Assembly: GCA_022605425.2 (NCBI GenBank)
Contig: CM061249.1
Span: 62,001-126,000, forward strand
Direction of reading: 5' to 3'
Length of the DNA stretch: 64,000 nt
Origin: Hamiltosporidium tvaerminnensis
Lineage: Eukaryota; Microsporidia; Dubosqiidae
Below the pieces are notes generated by a model. That model was given only the letters and a program-made list of their open reading frames with translations, ran no database searches and was not told the origin of the DNA. Below are positions 37,339 through 48,334 of this stretch, in pieces. Position numbers and translations under genes: made by a program. Numbering within the stretch: position 1 is the stretch's first letter; every line of letters begins with the position of its first letter.

Positions 37339-38223
37339 ATGTTTAATGATCAACAGTATAAAGTGATTATACAATTTATTTCTGAGAAAATTGTGGCCAA
37401 GGTTTTAAATAATCAAAGCAGAGTTGATGAAATATTTGAATTCAATGAAAATATAAGCAAATTTCAAAATAAACCAGAAGATCTCAACTTCCCTCGTGTG
37501 TTCTTAGAACTTTTATGTATCGAACGTAATGTGATTTTTATAAAAACATTATATGATTTTTTGAAGGAAAAAACAACAGAACAATATCATAAATATATTT
37601 CCGGTGTATTATGCTTAAAGGCTTTATGCCTCGAAAAAGAAATAGTAAATGAAAAAGAAATTTCAAGAATCATCATTGAATTTCTATTTCTTGCTGATGT
37701 TTTAAAAACGGAATTTGAGAAGATTAAAAAAATAGAAATAATAAAAAAATATAGAAAGGAGTGTATTGATGGTTTCAAACAAATATTCGACCAAAAAAAG
37801 ATTGAATATATTAAAAACCAAGATGGAGATTATTTAAATTGTAATAAAGTACCCAAAACAACAATTTTATTGGAAATATATTGTTTTGTTGAATTGTTTT
37901 CTAAAGATAGTTTTAAAAAGTTTTTAGACAAACGAATAAATGCAAAAATGTTTAAAGAAGAAAAAGAGATTTTCGCAAACGATAGTAAGATTAAGGAAAG
38001 TTATTTAAAAAAAATATTTGAAAATGAAATTTCCACGCTTAGTTCTGAAGGAAAAAAACGTCTCTTTTGCCTTCCCGGACCAGAAAGCCCAAACCCGGAT
38101 CCAGAGTCGAAAAAGTCAGATGGTTTTGGCATCAAAGAAATTATTTTTTACATTTTATTACCGATATTGGCTGTCTCCGGGATATTTATAGTGGGTTACT
38201 TGCTTCTCTACAAAAAAAGATGA
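37339..38223 (+). CDS. 5'-truncated paralog of the anchored membrane-protein family
   Basis: The 294-residue frame begins MFNDQQYK, an internal Met of the 23.3-kb gene (24148 onward). The two genes are almost identical at the nucleotide level for about the first 110 bases, then diverge. It keeps the second half of the ectodomain and a C-terminal transmembrane helix (FYILLPILAVSGIFIVGYLLL) with a KKR tail, but has no signal peptide. The match to the paralog stops exactly at the edge of the ~730-bp repeat, two bases before the ATG, so repeat insertion or recombination removed the 5' half. It may be a pseudogene, though the remaining frame is intact. No Thr/Pro stalk is present. Confidence 0.75.
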   Translation: MFNDQQYKVIIQFISEKIVAKVLNNQSRVDEIFEFNENISKFQNKPEDLNFPRVFLELLCIERNVIFIKTLYDFLKEKTTEQYHKYISGVLCLKALCLEKEIVNEKEISRIIIEFLFLADVLKTEFEKIKKIEIIKKYRKECIDGFKQIFDQKKIEYIKNQDGDYLNCNKVPKTTILLEIYCFVELFSKDSFKKFLDKRINAKMFKEEKEIFANDSKIKESYLKKIFENEISTLSSEGKKRLFCLPGPESPNPDPESKKSDGFGIKEIIFYILLPILAVSGIFIVGYLLLYKKR

Positions 38224-38229
38224 AATAAA

Positions 38230-39700
38230 TTTTCTGATTTATTCTTTTACATTTAATCTTCTGTTTTGTTCTATTCAAAAACAATTCTATGTTTGTACGG
38301 TTTCTTATTATATATTTATTTTACAATTAATTTTTATAGAACAATGCTTCTTTTAAATTTTAAAATTCTATTTACAAGCTATTCTATAAATAATTATTGA
38401 GCTTTTAGATGTCTTTTTTCAAGATTTATAATTCTAAAATATATATTTATGAAAATTATACTTAAATAGTTATTACAGTCTTCTTTTGCCTTTCGGTGTT
38501 GGGGATGAACAATTATATCGTTAGTTTTTTTATTTCGCTTATCAATCAATGTACTGGTCTTTTCTGGATCTATTCTTCCTTTTACAGAATACCTTTTTTA
38601 GGGATTCTGGATGTTTCAATATTCACAAGTTCTTCTATTTTCTCGAAAATCTTTTACTTGTATATTCCAATATTATGTCCCGATTTTTATGATAGGCCAT
38701 TGGTTCGTGATTCAGTTATTTAATTTTTCATTTTGTTTCTTTTAGTTTATTGTGGTTTAGGCTTTTGCGAGTCGGCGCTTAAATCCGGTATTTTTTATAC
38801 TCAACAAAAAATTTAAGCAATGATTTCACAGCGATTTCACATCTTCATTGCAAAACAATTGGTTTTTTATGTAGGTATCTGCCCTCTAAGGTTTGTATTA
38901 TAATAATTTAACTATTTGAATTCTAAGTTTTATTATCCACAAACTTAAAAAATGTATTTTGAAATATTAAAATTGCCAAAAAAAATCATTTTATAATTAA
39001 GGTTTCTAAATTATATTTCGCCGCAAATGGGCTATTGGTATAGATATAAGAATTCACTTCTTAAGGATTGGTTCAATCACTGCTTGATATACTCTTATCT
39101 TTCCTAAAAGAAAATTTGCCCTGAACTGACAACCTAACCAATCGAAATAAAAATGTCTTTGAAATGCATATAACTTAACCAAGCTTTAATTTAATGAGGA
39201 TTGTATTCTTTTCATATCGAAAGAAACCAGATAATATAATATACGGTTAAACATATATATCTTAATTGAATTTGGTTTGAACAAAGAAACCTTCTAGGGG
39301 TGCAAGAGTGTGTTAATATATTGTTATAAATATTTCCGCCGTTGAAATTGATTTTTCTCAGACTAAATACAGGTAATTAAAAATACGAGGCTAAAAAATA
39401 TGTTTATGCTAAAAAATCATTGATTTCCGTAACAATACTACGATCGACTCAACTTTAAACTTATTTTAAATAAAATCAATTCTAACCAACTGATATAAAA
39501 ATTATGAAATATATTTTAAATATGAAAAAATATTTTCATTTTTTTATCAGAAAAATATATTGATTAAGAAACAAAAAAAAACAGAAATTTCTAATTCTGA
39601 GTTTATTATAGCACTTTTCAGCAGATCGTTTGATTATTATCGAATTTCTAAAAAAAATGTTTTTTCTTGTGTTTTATCAGAAATTTTATTTACCGTTGTT
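38230..39700. other. Intergenic region with a dispersed repeat
   Basis: No gene is supported. The ORF 38496-38723 has chance-like composition. A degenerate repeat at 39075-39195 is shared with 46300-46415. The last ~150 bases precede the ATG at 39701 and would contain its promoter. Confidence 0.5.
39075..39195 (+). repeat. Dispersed degenerate repeat, copy A
   Basis: The stretch with TCTTATCTTTCC, AGAAAATTTGC, TGACAACCTA and CAAGCTTTAAT in order is shared with 46300-46415, with many differences. It is probably an old transposon relic of unknown family. Confidence 0.6.
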
Positions 39701-40438
39701 ATGCCACCAAAACTTCCACCAAAATCGGTAAAGGAGCAAAAGAAAGAATTGGAAGAAAAAATGTTTGGACAAAAGAATAAGAAAAAAAATCTTCAATTAA
39801 AAAAACAAATGGAAAAATTAAAAACGCTAGAAACCGTTTCAAAGAAAAAGGACGACAAAAAGGATGAACGAAAAGAAACGGTACAAAAAGTACCCGTAGG
39901 TGTGGATCCTAAAACAGTTCCCTGTAAACTTTTCTTACAGGGCAACTGCAAGAAAACCAATTGTAAGTTTAATCATGATATTTCCTTAGAACCGAAAAAT
40001 GAAGATCAGCAAGTAAAACTTGTATGTCGTTTTATGTTAGATGCTATGAATTCCGGTCAATATAATTCACAATGGATTTGTCCAGACAAAACATGTAGCG
40101 ATGTACATAAATTAATTGATGTGGATAAAGAAAACGCAGAAATTACTCTTGAAGAATTTCTAGAATTGAGCAGACAAGAAATACAAGAAAACGAAAAATT
40201 AACAGAAGAAACTTTTATGAAATGGAAAAAAAAGAAAATAGAAGAACAGGTGGAGTTTGAAAAGAAAGCACGGGAAATTAAAATGAAAGGAACCGAATTG
40301 TTTCAATTTAAACCAGAAGTTTTTAAGGATGATGAAAGTGCTTTAGAATGTGATTATAGAGAGAGATGCTATAGTGACGAAGAAGATATAATTGATAAAA
40401 TAGCTGAAATGGGAATTAAAAATTCAAAAAACGTTTAA
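39701..40438 (+). CDS. DRG-family regulatory protein, CCCH zinc finger (Tma46/ZC3H15-like)
   Basis: The protein has 245 residues from the ATG at 39701; the frame is open back to 39560, but the conserved family start MPPK fixes this ATG. The N-terminus is basic (KEQKKELEEK, then FGQKNKKK), typical of the family. CCCH finger 1 uses Cys75, Cys83, Cys88 and His92 (CX7CX4CX3H). Finger 2 uses Cys109, Cys127, Cys132 and His136, with the characteristic long first gap. The rest is an acidic/basic helical region like the DRG-binding part of DFRP1. Yeast Tma46 and animal ZC3H15 bind the Rbg1/DRG1 GTPase and associate with translating ribosomes. At 245 residues it is shorter than yeast and animal forms, as expected in a reduced genome. 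It is intron-less, with no close same-strand neighbour. Confidence 0.92.
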   Translation: MPPKLPPKSVKEQKKELEEKMFGQKNKKKNLQLKKQMEKLKTLETVSKKKDDKKDERKETVQKVPVGVDPKTVPCKLFLQGNCKKTNCKFNHDISLEPKNEDQQVKLVCRFMLDAMNSGQYNSQWICPDKTCSDVHKLIDVDKENAEITLEEFLELSRQEIQENEKLTEETFMKWKKKKIEEQVEFEKKAREIKMKGTELFQFKPEVFKDDESALECDYRERCYSDEEDIIDKIAEMGIKNSKNV

Positions 40439-40439
40439 A

Positions 40440-40814
40440 TTTTTTTTTATTTAAATTTAATTTTTTTAAAATTTTCTTCTAAAAATAGCTTAAATTTGTT
40501 ATTTTATAAAGTTTTTTTAATATTTCAATAAGTTATAGGTCGTTTTTTAATTTAATTCTAAAATAAAAAAAAATTCGCTTTTTTACTGGAGATTTGCACC
40601 AAACATTTCATTTTAGTAAAAATAATTAGAAATTCTATTCAAGTCTTGAAAAATTGAGATAAAAATTGTAATTATATATAATTATAAGCCAGGAAAATAC
40701 ATCAGTAGAACAAAATAAATATAGCATATATTTCCTTGAAAATTTAGATTATGAATTCAAATTTCTTGATTCTTAAATATTTCAATTTAATATTTCATAC
40801 TTTCAAAATATTAT
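40440..40814. other. Convergent intergenic region
   Basis: This AT-rich spacer lies between the plus-strand DFRP1-like gene and the minus-strand SF3a60 gene. No feature beyond likely 3' processing sequences could be supported. Confidence 0.55.
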
Positions 40815-40821
40815 AATTCCA

Positions 40822-40996
40822 TCAAATAATTATTCATACTTTTTTTAAATCTTCAATTTAATATATGAAATACTTTCAAAATATTATAATTCCATCAAAT
40901 AATTCCCATTTTTTTTAAATCTTCAATTTAATATTTCATAATTTCAAAAAGATAGAAAATTTAATCAAATAATTCCCATTTTTTTTAAATCTTCAA
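40822..40996 (-). repeat. Triplicated 3' end of the SF3a60 gene
   Basis: Three tandem units start TCAAATAATT at 40822, 40895 and 40965, with periods of 73 and 70 bp. The unit at 40965 is the real end of the SF3a60 coding sequence (complement encodes FEDLKKMGII and TGA). The other two repeat that coding end and its downstream sequence within the 3' flank. Confidence 0.85.
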
Positions 40997-42182
40997 ATGT
41001 CTTTTTGTCATAAACATTCCCTTCTTCATCTTCTACTTCTTCAATAAAAATATTTTGATCTAAAAATATGCGAGTTTTCATATTTTCTATTCCAGAAAAG
41101 GTGGTAATTCCATAAAATAAATCACAGTATTCAATATTGTGTGTTTTAAGATTTTCAAGGTGTTCCGGCTGTTTAAAATGTTTAAAGAATTCTTTTCTTC
41201 CTCGTATTTTTTTATTTTTACAAATTTCACATCTAAAAGTTATATCAAGTCCGTAATATTTCTTAAGCCACGATGGAATTTCTTCATTTTTTTCAACTGC
41301 AAATTTTTTTGTATCCGAAATTTCTTCATTAGAAATACTTTCTATTTCTATAACATTACAAAGACTTTTCGATAATTCAATTTCATCTTTAAGAATTTTT
41401 GTAAATATTTTTATTTCTTTTTCCAATTTATAAATTTCCTCATACTTAATATTCAAAAGATTACAACTTATATTTTTCATATGTCTCTTACTTTTGATAT
41501 GAAAACAAACCATTTTAGTCATTATTATTCTATTACATCCTTCACAGAATGTTCTACTATCGAAAAAATCTCTAAGTTCTATTTCTTGTTTTTTATTTTC
41601 TATACTTTCATTTTCATTTTCTTGTTTTTTATTTTCTATTTTCTTATTTTTTCTAATTTTAGCTCTTGAACAAAAACTTTTTAAATATTCATTTAATTCT
41701 TTTAAATACGAAAAATAACTAAAATTGTATTTTTCAACACAAAGGAAATCTTCTAAAAATTCCTTATATTCTGTAAATTTCATAATACTTCTATACTTTT
41801 CAAAAATACTTTTAAGATCTACACACCTACCATATCTTTCTTCTTTACTAAATATATTTTCTATTTTATTCCTAATTTTATTTTCTATTTCATTATATAT
41901 TTTTATTTTTTCTTTTTTACTTTTAAACCATTCTATATCTTCATAAAAGTCATAAACCACTGTATTTACTTCTCCAATTGTACAATATTTTATACTTTTG
42001 TATATTTTTTCTTTAATTTTTTTAAATTTCTTTTTTAATATTTTTATTAAGTAAATATTTACAATTTTATCTTTTTGTCGTAAAGTTTCTCTTTTTTCTA
42101 AATTTTTGTATTTAAATTTTATTTCAGAAGCTTTTTCTAATAATTTTAATATTTTATAAACGTTTCTTGTATTTTTTTTCAT
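40965..42182 (-). CDS. Splicing factor SF3a60 / Prp9 (SF3A3)
   Basis: The 405-residue protein has the SF3a60 architecture. A helical N-terminal part contains EERYGRCVDLKSIFEKY (residues 115-130), the conserved E-YG-xxDL block. A first C2H2 finger uses Cys213, Cys216, His228 and His234. The diagnostic C-terminal region is WLKKYYGLDITFRCEIC with finger residues Cys318, Cys321, His335 and His341, followed by an EDEEGNVYDKKTFEDLKKMGI-type end (residues 384-405). SF3a60 is a subunit of the SF3a complex of U2 snRNP and helps U2 bind the branch site during pre-mRNA splicing. It is somewhat shorter than the human and yeast proteins. Composition is very Lys/Ile/Glu-rich with AT-biased codons, like its neighbours. 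Its presence implies that the organism still splices introns, although none is visible in this window. Confidence 0.93.
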   Translation of the reverse strand: MKKNTRNVYKILKLLEKASEIKFKYKNLEKRETLRQKDKIVNIYLIKILKKKFKKIKEKIYKSIKYCTIGEVNTVVYDFYEDIEWFKSKKEKIKIYNEIENKIRNKIENIFSKEERYGRCVDLKSIFEKYRSIMKFTEYKEFLEDFLCVEKYNFSYFSYLKELNEYLKSFCSRAKIRKNKKIENKKQENENESIENKKQEIELRDFFDSRTFCEGCNRIIMTKMVCFHIKSKRHMKNISCNLLNIKYEEIYKLEKEIKIFTKILKDEIELSKSLCNVIEIESISNEEISDTKKFAVEKNEEIPSWLKKYYGLDITFRCEICKNKKIRGRKEFFKHFKQPEHLENLKTHNIEYCDLFYGITTFSGIENMKTRIFLDQNIFIEEVEDEEGNVYDKKTFEDLKKMGII

Positions 42183-42424
42183 TTAAATGGGTTACAAAAT
42201 TATGGGTATTTGTGTTTTATAAAGTTTGAAAATTATTTTTTAAGTTACTTGAAATAGAAATTAGATTTATTAGAATAAATAATATTTTGAACATTTAAAA
42301 TAGAAATATTAGAATAGAAAAAATAATATGAAGAGATATTAGAAAGTAATAAAATAGAGGAGAAATAAATAATAAAAATTAAAAAAATTGTTTTTAGTTT
42401 TACGCCATTAATTCAATTCTTAAT

Positions 42425-43516
42425 TTATCGATATTTATATTGATCTTTAGTTAAAGAACAGTGACTACGATAATGTTGTAACATGTTGTCTTTTCTAGAA
42501 AACGATTTACTGCATTGTGGGTTGAGACATTTAAATGGTTTGGCACCCGTATGAACTATAAAGTGTCTTTTGGCTCGACTGAGTGAAGGAAATGATTTCT
42601 GACAGTCTAATTCTGGACAAATATAATCTTTTTTATCACCGTGAATTAATACTTTAAATTTATTGTCATCAATATCAGCAAAACTATTTATGGTTTCATT
42701 ACTTGATGTTTCGGCTTCTGGTTCATCTAATGATAGTCTTTTTTTATATTTTCTTGGAGATGGTTGTTTAGGATATGAAGGTCTCGGAAGTGGAAGTTCT
42801 GGTCTTCTGGGTCGAATTGGTTCGGGGGTGTTTTGTAAGTATCTAGATGCCGTTTCTTTTCTTCTTCGTTTACTTTCTTTTATTTGTTCCATTTCGTAAT
42901 TTGCTTGGTCGAAGAGATAATCCAATAAGGTTTTTTTCGGTCGGTAATTTTCTCCTGGGTTTGGGGGTGGCTGTTGGTGGCTCATGATTCTACGTGTGCT
43001 ATACCTTCTTGTTTCTACTTCTCTTCTCTCATATGGTAGCTCTGGATAAAACTGTTCATGGCGATCGCGTCTTTCATATTTTCTAGTTATTTTTATTTTT
43101 CTTTCCAATTCAAAATCGGCGTGATTGACCAAATTATCTAATTTAGATATTCTACTTCTATCATAGGCAATATCTCTTCTGCCCGTGGAATATGAAGGCA
43201 TCTCTTGGTTTCTATATTTTTTGAATTCATAATCTGAAGTATCTGAAATAGAATAAGCTAAATTTTTAGGGGTATTTTTTAAAATGGTAGTTTGAGGTAA
43301 AAAATCTTCAGTGAATTTTTTGCTTTGAAATTCGTCAACAATACTCGCGGAATCATTAATTGGGGAATACGGGGGTTCTATATTTTCTTCAGCATTTTCA
43401 TATTCTTTTATAGTTATTTCACCAGATTCCCGATCCGATTCCTCATTTATTGTATCTTCAATGCAATTACTATCCTCAACCTCACTACTTTGTTCTGTGG
43501 TTTTTCCTGTGCCCAT
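42425..43516 (-). CDS. C2H2 zinc-finger protein, probable transcription factor
   Basis: The 363-residue protein has a long disordered, charged N-terminal part (acidic near residues 10-50, Arg/Pro-rich near 165-270) and two classical C2H2 fingers at the C-terminus. Finger 1 uses Cys300, Cys305, His318 and His322; finger 2 uses Cys330, Cys335, His348 and His352. They are joined by the TGAKPFKC linker typical of DNA-binding tandem fingers. CX4C spacing with HX3H fits fungal-type regulators. The ATG at 43516 is preceded on the minus strand by AAATAAGGAGAAATA and a TATATATATTTT stretch about 30 bases upstream. The gene runs in the same direction as SF3a60, 242 bp upstream of it. Target genes cannot be told from the sequence. 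Confidence 0.88.
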   Translation of the reverse strand: MGTGKTTEQSSEVEDSNCIEDTINEESDRESGEITIKEYENAEENIEPPYSPINDSASIVDEFQSKKFTEDFLPQTTILKNTPKNLAYSISDTSDYEFKKYRNQEMPSYSTGRRDIAYDRSRISKLDNLVNHADFELERKIKITRKYERRDRHEQFYPELPYERREVETRRYSTRRIMSHQQPPPNPGENYRPKKTLLDYLFDQANYEMEQIKESKRRRKETASRYLQNTPEPIRPRRPELPLPRPSYPKQPSPRKYKKRLSLDEPEAETSSNETINSFADIDDNKFKVLIHGDKKDYICPELDCQKSFPSLSRAKRHFIVHTGAKPFKCLNPQCSKSFSRKDNMLQHYRSHCSLTKDQYKYR

Positions 43517-43519
43517 TAT

Positions 43520-43884
43520 TTCTCCTTATTTACACAAAAAATATATATAAAAATGTCTTTTGATCGTAGATAAAGGAGAAACTTCTCCTGACATCTCCTA
43601 AATCGAATATCAGTTTCGAACTTTCTACAAAAAACAATCTATCTATAAATTTATCTTTAAAACATGTTTTAATGATAAATGTATTTTTTTATTACCAATA
43701 TTTCCTATTATAGGAATATTGGAATATGTCTGTAAAAAGAAATATATTTTTATTTGTGTTTTATTTTTAAATAAAATTAATTGGTCGAAAAAATATTTTT
43801 TTTCGTTTTTAAAAAGTCATTTGACTGCTTTAATTTGTTACTTTTATATTTATTTTTTTATTGAATAAAAACTATTCTTAAGAG
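43520..43884. other. Upstream region of the C2H2 gene
   Basis: A/T-rich. It contains the probable promoter of the minus-strand gene starting at 43516. Nothing else was seen. Confidence 0.5.
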
Positions 43885-44115
43885 TTTGTAAAATTCTATT
43901 TGTAGATTCTATGAAAGTTTATTTGTAGATTCTATAAAAGTTTATTTGTAGATTTTATGAAAGTTTATTTATAGATTTTGTGAGTTTATTCGTAGATTTT
44001 ATGAAAGTTTATTTGTAGATTCTATGAAGTTTTATTTGTAGATTCTATCAAAGTGTAGTTTGATATTTTATGAAGGTTTATTGAAATATTTTATGAAAGT
44101 TTATTCGTAGATTAG
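43885..44115 (+). repeat. Minisatellite with ~26-bp unit
   Basis: About nine imperfect tandem units of TTTATTTGTAGATTCTATGA-AAG vary by small substitutions and deletions. The array decays toward its right end. It is noncoding in all frames. Confidence 0.9.
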
Positions 44116-44119
44116 AAAA

Positions 44120-47100
44120 ATGATATTTTAGGTTTGATTTAATTATTTTTTATTTATAGAAGTTGTTAAAGTTTATTAAATACTTTACAACTGTTTTATA
44201 TTATTTTTATACATTTTTAAATTTTTTTAGATTTGCTAAAAATTTCTTTCTTTTTCGTAGATTTTTTTAAAGAAACTTTTAAATTTTACTAAAAGTTTTT
44301 AAATTGTATTTTTGATCTTTTTATTTTTGATTTGAAACTTTTTTTTAAGTTTTAACTTTATTTGTAGATTTGAGTAAAAACTTTTTTATTAAAATCATAT
44401 TCTTTGTTTAAAAATTATCATAAATTTTCAAATTTTAATTTAAGTTTTGATGTTCTTTAATTTTGAGGTAAAATAAGTTTTAAAATACAGATTTAGTAAA
44501 ACAAATACAAGTTTTGAAGTCAATATTTATTTAATATATAATTAAACTTCTGATTATAGTTTCTTTATTATTCTTCTTTTCATTAAATTAATAAAATTGT
44601 ACTTAATATATATATTTTTATTACAGATTAATGGTTTGTTTTATGATATTAATTTTGTATAAAAGATTTATATAATATGAAAAATAAAATATTTCATAGG
44701 AGTTATAAAATGGTATTTGTCTATTTCAAATCTTTAGTATCTTCTTCCACAAATATTTCTGATTATGTTTGATTTGGTCCTTTTGATTTTACTATTCTTA
44801 AGTCAATGACTAAATTTCTATCTTTTTATTTATTAGTATAGGTTCAATACGTTTTCTTTGTTTTCTAAATATTTTCTTCCCAGTTAGCATTAAAAATAAA
44901 CATAAATTAATTGTTAACTGCTCATAGATTCTTGTATTACCGCCTGGATACTTTGCACAAACTTTCATTAGCATTTATTTCGATTAAAGAGACATAATTG
45001 AACAAAGGAAACAAGTAGTTGCACTAATTATAATTTTATTTATAAATGGATGTCTCTATCTTACTTGTATTTAGAATTATTAAAACTATGCTTAATGGAT
45101 TTAAGTTCATAAATTGCCTGAATATTAAATAAGTGCTTATTTCAATATCAGACTAATGCATATCGTTTAACTCGTTTTCTAATCAGAAAAACTTACTTGG
45201 TTTTTAAGTTTCAAAACCTTGAATCATATAAATCAATTGTGCTACATGTGTGTTATACTCGTTTTATTATCTAAAAACATATTTCATGTCAATTTTCACC
45301 GAAAATAAGATTATTATATATTTCGATTGTTATTCTTATTTTCTTAGACTTATTCATATGAATTTATCGAATGAGTTAACATATGATTCGTTTTTATAAG
45401 ATAATTTGATGTATATTAGAAGGAGTGAGTACATATAGAGAAACAAATCTTATGAATTTAAGTAAAATTATACTAAAGAATTTCTTCCACACACAATTTC
45501 TAAATGTTTTGTACAATTATTATGTTTCTCAAGAAGTTGTCATTTTCTGTAAAATTGTATTTTTTTAGTTTATAAACCATTTGGAAATATTTATTATCAT
45601 AGATGCAGCCGTTCGTTGAAGTAATTTCCAAGCCATTTAGAAATGCCTACTATCATAGATTAATTCGTTATTTTTTTTTCAAGTGGCCTTTAATGTAATT
45701 TCTTGATCTATACTTTGTCATATAAATTTGCTAGTTGGACTTTTTACCAAATTTTTTTGCGTGAATTCTTCTCCCAAGCTTTAAAAAACTTTAATTTCTG
45801 TAATTCCTAGACGGAGAAAAATATTATGATTTTTTTACACAATGAATGTTCTTCTTTTTGCTATTCGTTTAAGACACAACTAGAAGAAACCAAAATGTCT
45901 TTACTTTATAATTCAATTCAAAGAAAGTATTTTTCTAGTCAATACAGGACACTGAAGTGCAGATTTCATTGTGTGAAAGATACATTATTTTCAACAAGAT
46001 TACACGTTTCAGATCATATTGCTCAGAGAATAAAGAAAAGATCAAAAATTGTCATATATGATATATTTTTATAATATGTTGGTTCATAAATTGAATGAAG
46101 TAGTTTTATGATACTAATATGATATAATTCTTATTTTAAGGATATACTTTCATACTTCTAGTGTTATATACATCAGATCTCTTCTAAACTTTTTGTATTA
46201 TTTAAAAAATAATTCTAAATGCTTGAGATTTCTAAAATTGATTGTTTTTTCACGCCATGAATCGTTTGAGATTAGTTCGCACTTTTACATGTATAAATAC
46301 CCGGTTGAGCACTCTTTATCTTTCTTACTAGAAAATTTGCGTTAGAATGACAACCTACATATTCAAAAGAAAAATATCACTGAAATACCTTATATCCCGG
46401 GCAAGCTTTTATTAGCTCATGACTTTCTCCAACCATAAGGAAGCAACGAGTCAATAAAAAGAATTTATAAACCTATTTTTCAAAAAAATTTCGTAGTATA
46501 ATAAATAATAGAATCCAGATTATTCTATATAACTGTAATAGTAGTCGAATCATTTACTAACAGAAACCGTTTCTGTAAAAACAGAATTTTCATCTGTATT
46601 TACTACCTTTTTACTTATTTCCCACTGAAATATGCTCAATAAAATAAATCATAATACAAGAAATAATAGGTAAAAACCATATATTTTCAACTTTTTTTTA
46701 TTATGATCACTTATGTATTTTAAGGTTCCCCTGACCTATTAATATTGAATTCTAAAGAATCTTTTTTTAAAATATGATTAAACCAATGAAGTTTGCGTGC
46801 TTAATTTTTTGAAAAATAAACTTTTAATTTCCATGCAAATATATTTACGTTTTTTTGGATTTTTTTACCAGAAATTTCAATGGTTTTAGTTGTTTTTAAC
46901 GTTGAAATTTTTTAATGTTATTAACTCTTATTCTTCTTGCCTTCATTTGTATATTTTTAATTTTTTAAAATTATCATTGTTTTCGTCGAAATTTCGTAGT
47001 AAAAATGTTTTGTAAGTATAAATAAACACCTACTAAACTATCTTTTACAATAAGATAAATTAAACAGCAGAACAACATATCAACTAAAAATGTAACATAA

Positions 47101-47464
47101 AAACATTGATTTCACAATTCAATTCTATTTTGTGATTTATTTGATTTTTCTAAATTTAAAATGCTCTAGATCTAATTATCTATAAGGTTATGGCTAATAA
47201 GCTAATATTTAAATTAATAAATTCCTCAATTAGATTAATTACCTTAAAAATAATTTTGAATCATAAGATCCGAACTCTGCTAATATTTAAATTTTCTTTT
47301 AATTTATTTAAACTTAATTTTCATAATTTTTATAGTTTATTTAAATGAAGTTTAAAATTACATATTTTCTATAAAATATTTATTATTAAACATTTTTATC
47401 GTAAAATTCTCTTTTCAGTTTTTATTTGATAAAATTCTAGTCAAAAACTTTTTTATGGCTTTTA
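44120..47464. other. Long AT-rich stretch, no gene
   Basis: The one ORF of note, 45826-46074, is short and matches nothing I recognise. A dispersed degenerate repeat lies at 46300-46415. Two near-duplicate phrases around 45580-45660 (CATTT-GAAATATTTATTATCATAG-like, and CATTTAGAAATGCCTACTATCATAG) may be a small tandem duplication. Otherwise nothing was seen. Confidence 0.5.
46300..46415 (+). repeat. Dispersed degenerate repeat, copy B
   Basis: Partner of 39075-39195. It shares TTTATCTTTCTTACTAGAAA-type sequence, GACAACCTA and GCAAGCTTTTA in the same order. Confidence 0.6.
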
Positions 47465-47545
47465 TAAATTTCCTTTTACCTCTTTAACCACTAATAATTC
47501 TTCTGCATCCGACTCTTCATTTATGTTTATCTTCATTCTTCAAAT
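47465..47545 (-). mobile_element. Short antisense relic of the RLE element 3' coding end
   Basis: TTACCTCTTTAACCACTA, then ATCCGACTCTTCATTTATGT is the complement of the end of the RLE protein coding region (about 52975-53030 of the full-length copy), with small changes. It lies about 60 bp from copy 2 of the ~730-bp repeat. Confidence 0.8.
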
Positions 47546-47601
47546 TCTTTTTTCAAAAAATTACATAATTTTATTTTAAAAAAGATATTTATCATATAAA
47601 T

Positions 47602-48331
47602 GGTGAGAGAAAATAGCCACGTTAAAAACTTTCTGCTTGGCAATGAGTGTATGAAACTGCTGTGAGGTCATTGTTTGAATTTTCGGTGGGAATAAAACCA
47701 CACTACATCTTCGGTTGTTCCAGGGAGTTGTTATGAGGAGAAGAGGTCTAAGAAATGGAGAAACTGTTTCTACGAATTTATTTGTAGTTTTTTATGTAAC
47801 AAGATTGCAGACCGCAGCTGAAAATGTAGGTAATTGCCATGTAAAAGCATGGAAACCTACCCTTGTTCACTCAGGTTAGAATACATAGCACCTATGTGAT
47901 ATGTAAAATAATCCCCTTAAAAAGACAAGGAACACTAAGTAGCAGGTTATACCTGTTGGTATGACATTGCCCTGTCTAAGTGGACAGCATGTAAGTCTTT
48001 AAAAAGCACTTAGCTAGAAGTTTATTGGGTTCAGGAAATGTAGAGTAAATAGAAATGCTGCATAGTCTTGGGGGAGCCCAGGGTGGGCTTCGGCCTTCGA
48101 TCACACTCCATGCAACGGACATTAACGAACTCCGGGCAACTGCCTCGCCTATTAATTAGGTTCTACACACCTAATAGATGAAAGGCTTTGGGATGTAGGT
48201 TTCGCAGGGGTTACTGAGGAAGTTTTGGGGTAGCAGTTATTTATGTTAAACCTAGAACTGCGTTAATGTCATGAAAACAAATATAACACTTGCCACTATT
48301 TTAAAAAGATGTGATGCTTTTAAATAAAGTA
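47602..48331 (+). repeat. ~730-bp noncoding interspersed repeat, copy 2
   Basis: It is collinear with copy 1 (36608-37335) over its full length with scattered substitutions. The segment around CTTCGGCCTTCGATCACACT and the 3' part (AACCTAGAACTGCGTTAATG) are the best conserved. No ORF is maintained, and no clear target duplication was found. Confidence 0.95.
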
Positions 48332-48334
48332 ATT

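Noticed and set aside
39560-39700. Longer N-terminus for the CCCH protein
   Set aside because: The frame is open upstream but the family's conserved MPPK start is at 39701, and the upstream residues look like translated noncoding DNA.
45826-46074. 82-codon ORF
   Set aside because: No family resemblance and an isolated position in AT-rich DNA; openness is within chance expectation.
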